Below are positions 19,018-25,182 of a stretch of 25,182 nt of DNA, piece after piece (positions within the stretch are counted from its first letter, which is position 1; the number at the start of each line of letters is the position of its first letter). The stretch covers positions 1 through 25,182 of the forward strand of contig CACRSC010000143.1 of the NCBI GenBank assembly GCA_902651635.1. The letters run 5' to 3'. Below the pieces are notes generated by a model. The model made no database searches, had not been told where the DNA came from, and saw nothing but the letters and a program-made list of their open reading frames with translations. The translations under genes and the position numbers were made by a program. The stretch is from Mastigamoeba balamuthi. Lineage: Eukaryota; Evosea; Mastigamoebida; Mastigamoebidae.

Positions 19018-22000
19018 ATGAGCCCCTCCCTCCCACGCTGCGTGCCGCGGATAGCGGCGGCCCTCCTGTTCTTCTTCGCGCTGGCGCACGCGCAGTCCAT
19101 GTGCCCCACGACCTCGCAATGGGCCGTTGTGCCCAACGCCACCACCGGAAAGGCTGTTCTTGTCATCGGTCAGTCCGTCGCCCTCACAGGCCCGCTCTCG
19201 CTCACCGGGATCGCGGTCCGCGCTGGTCTCGACGCGGCGTTCGCGTCAGCAAACGAGGCCTCTGTCATCAAGTACGTCCTCTCCTCGCTCGACGACGCCG
19301 CGAGTATCGAGACCGCCAACACGAATATCATGACCCTCGTGTGCACCGGCGCCAACGGAAACGACCCCGCATTTGCGATCGCCGGCTCTGTCGGCTCGCT
19401 GATGAGCGAGCTGACAATGATGGTTGTGCCCGCGCTCACGGGGACCGACGGTGTGCCTGTGCCGTACATGGGCAGTCTCTCTGGCAGCCCGCTGCTCCGC
19501 ACACGCGCATACGTCCTCAGCAGCAGGGCGTACGTGGCCCTGTCGAGGGTGGAGGTCGGCGACGAGGTCAACGCGATGGTGTCGTTCCTCGCGAGGGACT
19601 GGGATGTCCTCAACAGCACAGCTGTCGTCCTCCAGGACGAGGTCTCTGGCCTCGAGGTGGCGATCCTCGTGAACACCTCGCTCCACTCGATGGGCGCCAC
19701 CCTGCTGTCGTCCGCGATCATCCCCCCCCGGACGAACGCGAGCCAGCTGAGAGCGGTCGTGAAGAAGGTGACGGACAAGCTGCTGGCAAACGGGAAGCCC
19801 AGGGCTGTCGTCATGACCACGATGGGAGCAGTTACGGGCATGATCATCGAGGAGATGGCGAGCAGAGGCGTCTCGGGGGTGATGTACATAGGGAACACGT
19901 GGTACCTGGCAGAGGACCTCTACAGCGCAGTTCCCAAGCCCACGTGGGCGAGACTCTCGGGAGAGCTCGGATCGTCTGTGTACTTCAGCCAGCTCGTCCC
20001 CATGCCCACGAACCCGAGCCTCATCGTCGCCAAGTGAGCCTCTCATTCGGCACCCCCCACACTCTCCCACCCTCACCTCTGCCGCAGGGAGTACCGCAAG
20101 GCGATGGCCAAGTACCACCCGGAGCTCAGGTACAGCCACGCTTCCTTCGAGGGCTTCATCTCGGGCCGCCTCATCGTCATGGCCGCCGCCAAGGCCCTCG
20201 AGCTCCACGGGTGGCCGCTCACCAGGGCCAACTTCCTCGACGCCGTCTTCCGCGAGGCCCGCACCTTCGACGTCTACGGCTACAGGCTGGGGCCCTACGG
20301 CGACGGCATCGGGTCCGAGTACGGCGCGCAGACGGCGGACGACTGGTGCAACCAGGGGGCCCACGAGGTCTTCATGACCAGGATGTCCCTGGCCACCGGC
20401 GAGCTCTCCGAGGAGGCGTCCTCGTCCTTCAAGTTCGCGGGCTGCGGCTCGTGGAACTGGAACAGGACCGCGGCGAGGACCACGGTCGGGTTCACGGCGC
20501 TGTCCGACACTGCGCTGGAGAGGGCCCTCCGGGTCGGTATGAACGCGGCGCTGTCGTCGTACAACAGCAAAGCGCAGGACAGGGTTGCCACTCTGACCTC
20601 TCTGGTCTCCGGGATCAGCAGCGCTTTCACCAAGCTCGCGGCCAGACAGGTTCGCTCGCTCGAGTGCCGTCCCACCGCCATCTCACCTCCGTGGGTCAGA
20701 CGGTCTCTGTCGCCTGTCTGGGCGAGGAAGAGGCTGCTCGTGCTGTGGGCGAGATTGGGTCTGCGAACTTCATTCCCCTCGTTGCGCCGCGTTCAGGACT
20801 TCAAGCACTTCGGAAGCCATTCAAGCGGTGCGTGCAACAAACACTGGAGAGTTGGCGTTCTGACTCGCGTGCCAGTTCGGTGATCAACCTGTATGCCTCG
20901 TACTACCAGGAGGCCAAGGCAGCGGCCATGTTCCTCGTGAAGGAGAAGAACATCAGCTCCATCACGATTGTGTGCAACCAGACGTCTCATGGAGTGCAGT
21001 GCAAAGACTTCTATGATGGGGCCAAGTGGTCCATCGACCACAACGTGCGTTTCCGTCAGCAGGCCTCTGTTGTTAATCGCCCCCACCAGCTGCTCCAGAT
21101 CTCGGGAAAGAACACAAGCGATGGGGCAGTCTCCTTGAGCATGGCTCCTTACACGAGCAACATCGACGATGTGTCAAGCGCGGTTTCCGCTTGCTCTTCG
21201 AGCCGCTCGTTCATTGTTCTCGCCGACTCCGACGAAACCGTTCGGCTTCTTGAGAGAATTTCAGACCACTGCTCAGCATGCCCAGTATTCCTCACATCTG
21301 TCGTGGCCGAGGACGCTAATTGGCTCTCGAGAAGCAACAAGACCTCAAACGTTGCTGTGTACCGCACGTCAGTGACGCCCCCGATGTCACTGTTTGGCGC
21401 CAACCATCCTCTGCGCGTCGAGTTCGACAACTGGGTGTCGACAGCAGAGGCGCGCCAGTCGACGTTCGAGGGGTTTCTGATCGGCAAGTTCCTGACGGCG
21501 GTCATGTTGTCCATCGACGACGAGGCGGTGCACGAGATCACGCAAGACACTCTGCTCAAGACGATCTACTCGAAGAAGTACTACCGCATCGACAGCAAGA
21601 TCTCCTTTGGCCCGTTTCTCGACCAGTCCAGCGGCCAGAGGGAATGCAACCAGGGCATGGACACGGTGTACCTGACAAAGTGGACTGGAGGGTCATTCAG
21701 CGGCATGCACCTCTATGCTTCGGACGACCAATCGCGGTGCGGAAAGGAGTTCGACCCGGCAGAGGCAACAGAGCACCACAGCAACTCACTAGCTTTGGCC
21801 CTCTCAATCGGCGTGCCCGGGGCTGCGGTGGCTATGCTTCTCTTCGGTGCTGCCATCATCGTGAGGACAGTCCACAACGGTGACTGGCATGGCACACCTG
21901 TGGCGATCAGAGTGGTGGACAAGACGGCCATCACAAAGGAAGAGCTGGAGAGTCTGCGGGAGGAGATGGAGCTGACACACAGCCTGCATCATCCCAACCT

Positions 22001-23115
22001 GCTGATGCTTCTGGGCTACTGCGAGAGCGGCAAAGACCTCCTCATAGCCTACGGTGAATGCAGTCACAATCGTTTCCCCGTTTTTTTCACTGAGCGCGGC
22101 ATCTCAAGAGTACATGGCAAACGGCTCGCTTCACGAGTACCTGAAGAAAAACAAGCAGAACATGAACTTCTTCAACCAGGTCGCCATCGCTTTCGTACGC
22201 AAGCCGTGTCCCATCGGCACTCATCGCATGAAACCCAGGATGTGGTCAAGGGACTGGCATTCCTCCATTCCTCAAAGCCGCCCGTTGTGCACGGGAACCT
22301 GTCCACCAGATCGCTCATGGTGCGTGCCGCAGCCTGTCTGGGAGCATTCTGAGTGCGATTCAGGTTGACGGCAGCATGGTCACCAAGGTCTGCGACTTCT
22401 GGTGCTCCCGGGGGAAGAACTCGTCTGCCATGAGCTCAGCAAAGCGCCAGGGGTGGCAGCCCCCTGAGATTCTCGAGGGGCACCCTGCAACCACGTCATC
22501 CGATGTCTTTGGTCCGCTCGCAGATCCCGCCGGCGGGTCTCACGCCCCCTGCAGCGTTCGGGATTGTGTTGTGGGAGCTGTTCCTTCCCTGTGAGATGTA
22601 CTCGTCTCTGACAGCCTCGAGCAAGTCCTCGCAGTCCAGCTCTGTGTCCGGCCAGGGGGAGCCCCAGACACCCCTGTCGTCGCAGCACGGAGTGTGCCCA
22701 GACATCCCACCGACCACGCCCAAGGAGGTGGTGATGCTGCTGAACCACTGCTGGCAGAAGGAGCCCGAGAGGAGGCCGTCCGTCTTCCAGATCCTCAGGA
22801 ACTGGCCCCAGACGTTTGCCGTATGCTCTCTCCCCCCTCTGAATTCCTCAGGCTAACGTACCCACCTGATGCGCGCAGTCCATCGGTGTGTTCGAAGTTC
22901 CGTCCGACATCAGCATCAGCTCTCCGTCGACACGCCAGATGTTCTCGGATTTCTCCATGGAATCAAGGGAGCCCGCTCACGAAATGATGGTCGCTGTCAT
23001 CCCACAACAGCTCGATGTTCCTCTCGAGTGTGCCAGTGGTCCTTCTGCGCTGTCTGGCTTCCCCATCGGGTCGATGAATGGCGTCGACTCTGGGGTGACG
23101 ATTGTCCCTGTTTAG
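19018..23115 (+). CDS. Copy A: tandem-PBP1 receptor with kinase-homology (pseudokinase) domain
   Basis: Ten exons: 19018-20033, 20088-20649, 20700-20827, 20876-21044, 21090-22053, 22109-22194, 22239-22319, 22364-22511, 22555-22820, 22879-23115; 1218 residues, all joins in phase. Residues 1-26 are a signal peptide (IAAALLFFFALAHAQS). PBP1 domain 1 spans about 40-435 (LVIGQSVALTGPLS, VRAGLDAAFASANEA) and ends near CNQG (426-429). PBP1 domain 2 spans about 527-830 (PLVAPRSGLQALRKPF, CNQG at 811-814). One membrane span lies at about 859-883. The kinase-homology domain then begins without a glycine-rich loop: the segment before TVHNGDWHG that D and B have is missing (about 27 residues). Arg899 replaces the VAIK lysine, HGN 993-995 replaces HRD, DFW 1013-1015 replaces DFG. 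PPE, an FGIVLWEL helix and ERRPSVFQIL are kept. The tail carries HEMMVAVIPQQL. Likely a plasma-membrane sensor of an amino-acid-like ligand acting through a catalytically dead kinase fold; the ligand is unknown. Confidence 0.88.
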
Positions 23116-23549
23116 ACATACAAGTGGAACGGGCAGTGCTGTTCGTAATTCAAGAGCACAGAAGAACACTCCTTTTGGAAATTCTCCATCGTTTTTCCCA
23201 GGTTTTTTCTTGCTCGGTGTCATTCCGATTGTTTAGCAGTCACTTGTATCGATGAAAGGCATCAAATATTGAAGTCCCTCGAACGGCATGAGAAAGAGAT
23301 GGCAAATTATCCGCAATTTTTCTTTTCAGTGTTAAGTGTCATTTGATCCGAGAGGCCTTGGGTTCTGCTGCCCTTCACGGGCTTGCATTTCAATTCAATT
23401 TAATTCGCCTTCAATAAACGGAAGCGAAAGTATTGCTTGCTAGGCCAAACTCGGCATAGGGAGGTGGTTGTATTCAAGTTGGTGTCGAGGGTTCGACTGC
23501 GGATTGATTTGCACAAACGAGCTGCGTGGGACGGGCTCGCCCAGTAATG
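23116..23549. other. Convergent 3' region between copies A and D
   Basis: Both genes end into this 434-bp stretch. It is more AT-rich than the exons and contains the 3' sequences of both transcripts. No gene is seen. Confidence 0.6.
23413..23418 (+). terminator. AATAAA polyadenylation signal candidate for copy A
   Basis: A canonical AATAAA hexamer about 300 bases past the stop of A, in AT-rich sequence. Canonical signals vary between protists, so this is tentative. Confidence 0.4.
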
Positions 23550-25182
23550 TCAAGGGAGGGCGCTCTTGGCTGAGGCGTCCGGGATCGGGAAGGAACTCAG
23601 AGGCCCTGCCCCACCAGCTATGGAGAGGCTTTCGCTCCCGAGTTGCTGCGGGAGGACGGCCACCATCATCTCGTCGTCCGATACGTCCCTGTCGGACATG
23701 TCCACAGACGGCAGGATGTGGTTTGCTGGGCCAGGCGAGCTCAGGCTCAGGTCCGTTGGCATCTCGAAAGCGCCCGCCGCCTGCGGCAGACGCAGAGAGT
23801 GGCTTGTCAGGGGTGCATCAAAGGGAATGTCCTCACGCACGGAGAAGGTCTGGGGCCAGTTCCTGAGTATCTGGAAGACAGATGGCCTCCTCTCGGGCTC
23901 CTTCTGCCAGCTGTGCGTGAGCAGCGTCACCACCTCCTTGGGCGTCGACGGGTGGATCTCGGGCACGGCGCTCTGCTGCTGCGAGGCCGTCGGCTGCAAC
24001 TCCGCTCCCTGCTGCGCCGACGAGTGCGACACCGACACAGAGGAGGACTTGCTCGAGTCGGTCATGGTGATGTACAACTCCGCGGGGAGGAAGAGCTCCC
24101 ACAGTACAATGGCGAACGCTGCACGAAGGGTGTGAGATGGGCTGCTCTCAGGTTAACCCCAGGGGGCAGCGCACCGAAGACGTCCGTTGCGGTAGTTGCT
24201 GGCTTCCCTTCGATGAGTTCGGGCGCGAGCCAGTTGCAGCGCCTCCGAGCTGACGAGGTTGCCGTCGAGTTCTTGCCCGTAGAGCACCAGAAGTCGCACA
24301 GCTTTGTGACCATGCTTCCGTCAATCTACAAGGTGCCCGTGAGCTCTGTGGGTGCGCTTGGAGGGCTGCCCCACCATCAGCGACTTGCTCGACAGGTTTC
24401 CGTGAACAACTGGAGGCTTTGCCGAGTGCAGGAAGGCCAGCCCCTTGATAGTGTCCTGCGCTCTGGAGGTTAGCGGGCACTGATGGGCCGATTGACTGAG
24501 AGGTGGCGCACGAATGCGATTGCGACCTGGTTGAAGTAGTTCATGTTCTGCTTGTTTTTCTTCAGGTACTCGTGTAGCGACCCATTCGCCATGAACTCTG
24601 CAGAGCCCTCTTTGCTGTCAGCCCAAGGGAACAAGGCTGTTACTTGCGCTCGCTCGCGCACCACTGACGACAAGGAGGTCCTTGCCGCTGTCGCAGTAGC
24701 CTAGAAGCATCAGCAGGTTGGGGTGGTGCAGGCTGTGGATCAGCTCCATCTCGCCCATGATGACCTCGAGGTCCTCGCGCGTGACGGCGGCCTTGTCGAT
24801 GACCCGGATGGCCACGGGGGTGCCGTGCCAGTCGCCGTTGTGGACCGTGCCGAACTGGCCCTTGCCGATGCGCTCACCGATCTCGATCTCGTTCCTCTTG
24901 AGCCGCTTGAGCGTCGCCCCTCCCCTGCGCTTGACGACGACGGCCGCCACCAGCAGCGCGCCGAGCACGGTGCCCCCGGGGATGGCGATGGCCAGGGCGA
25001 GCGTCCGCGTGTTGTTGTCTCCCGAGGACCCCTCGGGGTCGTCGAACTCCTTGCCGCACCTGCGGCTCTCGTTGATGGAGAAGGAGAGGTAGTTGAAGAC
25101 GATCACGTCCCACTGAGAGACGTAGACGGTGTCCATGCCCTGGTTGCATTCCCTCTCGCCGCTGTCCGAGTCGAGGAAGGGA
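23550..25182 (-). CDS. Copy D: 3' part of a PBP1-receptor pseudokinase gene (5' end outside window)
   Basis: Exons by homology to A: 25182-24662 (exon 5, partial), 24597-24512, 24455-24375, 24325-24175, 24118-23841, 23780-23550; all in phase with no stop. The visible protein starts at the end of PBP1 domain 2 (PFLDSDSGERECNQGMDTVY), then a membrane span (LALAIAIPGGTVLGALLVAA), a basic juxtamembrane stretch (KRRGGATLKRLKRNEIEIG), an intact glycine loop (IGKGQFGTVHNGDW), VAIR, EMELIHSLHHPNLLMLLGYC, HGNLSSKSLM, CDFWC, APE, a Ser/Gln-rich insert, ERRPSVFQILRNWPQTF and the tail DEMMVAVLPQQL. Exon 8 is 151 nt, one codon longer than in the other copies. It shows the undamaged form of the domain and that VAIR/HGN/DFW are not confined to broken copies. 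It resembles A more than B or C. Confidence 0.85.
23781..23840 (-). other. Last intron of copy D, in-frame and stop-free
   Basis: 60 nt, GTGCGT...CTGCCGCAG, phase 0. Because its length is a multiple of three and it contains no stop, retention would simply add 20 residues between NWPQTFS and AAGAFEMPTDL. Homology to A, B and C argues it is spliced. Confidence 0.65.

Noticed and set aside
19246-20364. Long minus-strand open frame over exons 1-2 of copy A
   Set aside because: It is a GC-rich antisense shadow of exon 1 with low-complexity His/Arg/Val composition and no domain signature.
18828-22352. A single very long plus-strand open frame of about 1170 codons through copy A
   Set aside because: Its first part is an Arg/Gly/His-rich shadow of exons 1 and 2 in another frame; it coincides with the true frame only from exon 3 (20700) to the end of exon 5 and otherwise reads through introns.
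1-25182. CRISPR array, prokaryotic operon or phage content
   Set aside because: No regularly spaced direct repeats or ribosome-binding sites; spliceosomal introns throughout point to eukaryotic nuclear DNA.

Overview
The window looks like nuclear DNA of a microbial eukaryote (a protist of unidentified lineage). The evidence is many very short GT-AG introns (43-77 nt in the best-resolved genes), GC-rich exons in the receptor genes, more AT-rich repeat-laden spacers and decayed transposons. I could not assign a species.

The dominant content is a local family of five related receptor genes or remnants. The intact plan is signal peptide, two tandem type-1 periplasmic-binding-protein (PBP1, branched-chain amino-acid/ANF-receptor-like) domains, one membrane span, a kinase-homology domain and a conserved C-terminal tail. 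Copy A (19018-23115, +) is complete with ten exons and 1218 residues. Copy D (23550-25182, -) is the 3' half of an intact-looking gene running off the right edge, tail to tail with A. Copy B (13584-17900, -) keeps all ten exons but has two frameshifts. Copy C (9247-12589, -) has lost most of exon 5 (second PBP1 C-lobe, membrane span, kinase N-lobe). Copy E (about 1-1385) is a scrambled relic containing an inverted piece. Intron positions and phases agree between copies, and several exon lengths are identical.

The kinase domains are degenerate in a shared way: the VAIK lysine is Arg (VAIR), the HRD motif is HGN, and the DFG glycine is Trp (DFW). HGNL is also the form seen in the kinase-homology domain of animal receptor guanylate cyclases, but no cyclase domain follows here. 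A also lacks the glycine-rich loop. The likely system is a clustered family of amino-acid-type ligand receptors signalling through a pseudokinase scaffold; the ligand and output are unknown.

Layout: 1-1385 relic E; 1362-1905 a broken gene fragment on the minus strand; 1981-2743 a small element with terminal inverted repeats holding a transposase-like fragment; 3691-6355 a multi-exon hypothetical minus-strand gene (F) whose introns carry a recurring palindromic motif; 6497-6981 a degenerate plus-strand transposon-like coding piece; 7450-9246 AT-rich spacer; then C, B, A and D. B and A are head to head across about 1.1 kb; A and D converge across about 0.43 kb. Exon joins were inferred by eye from splice signals and agreement between paralogues.
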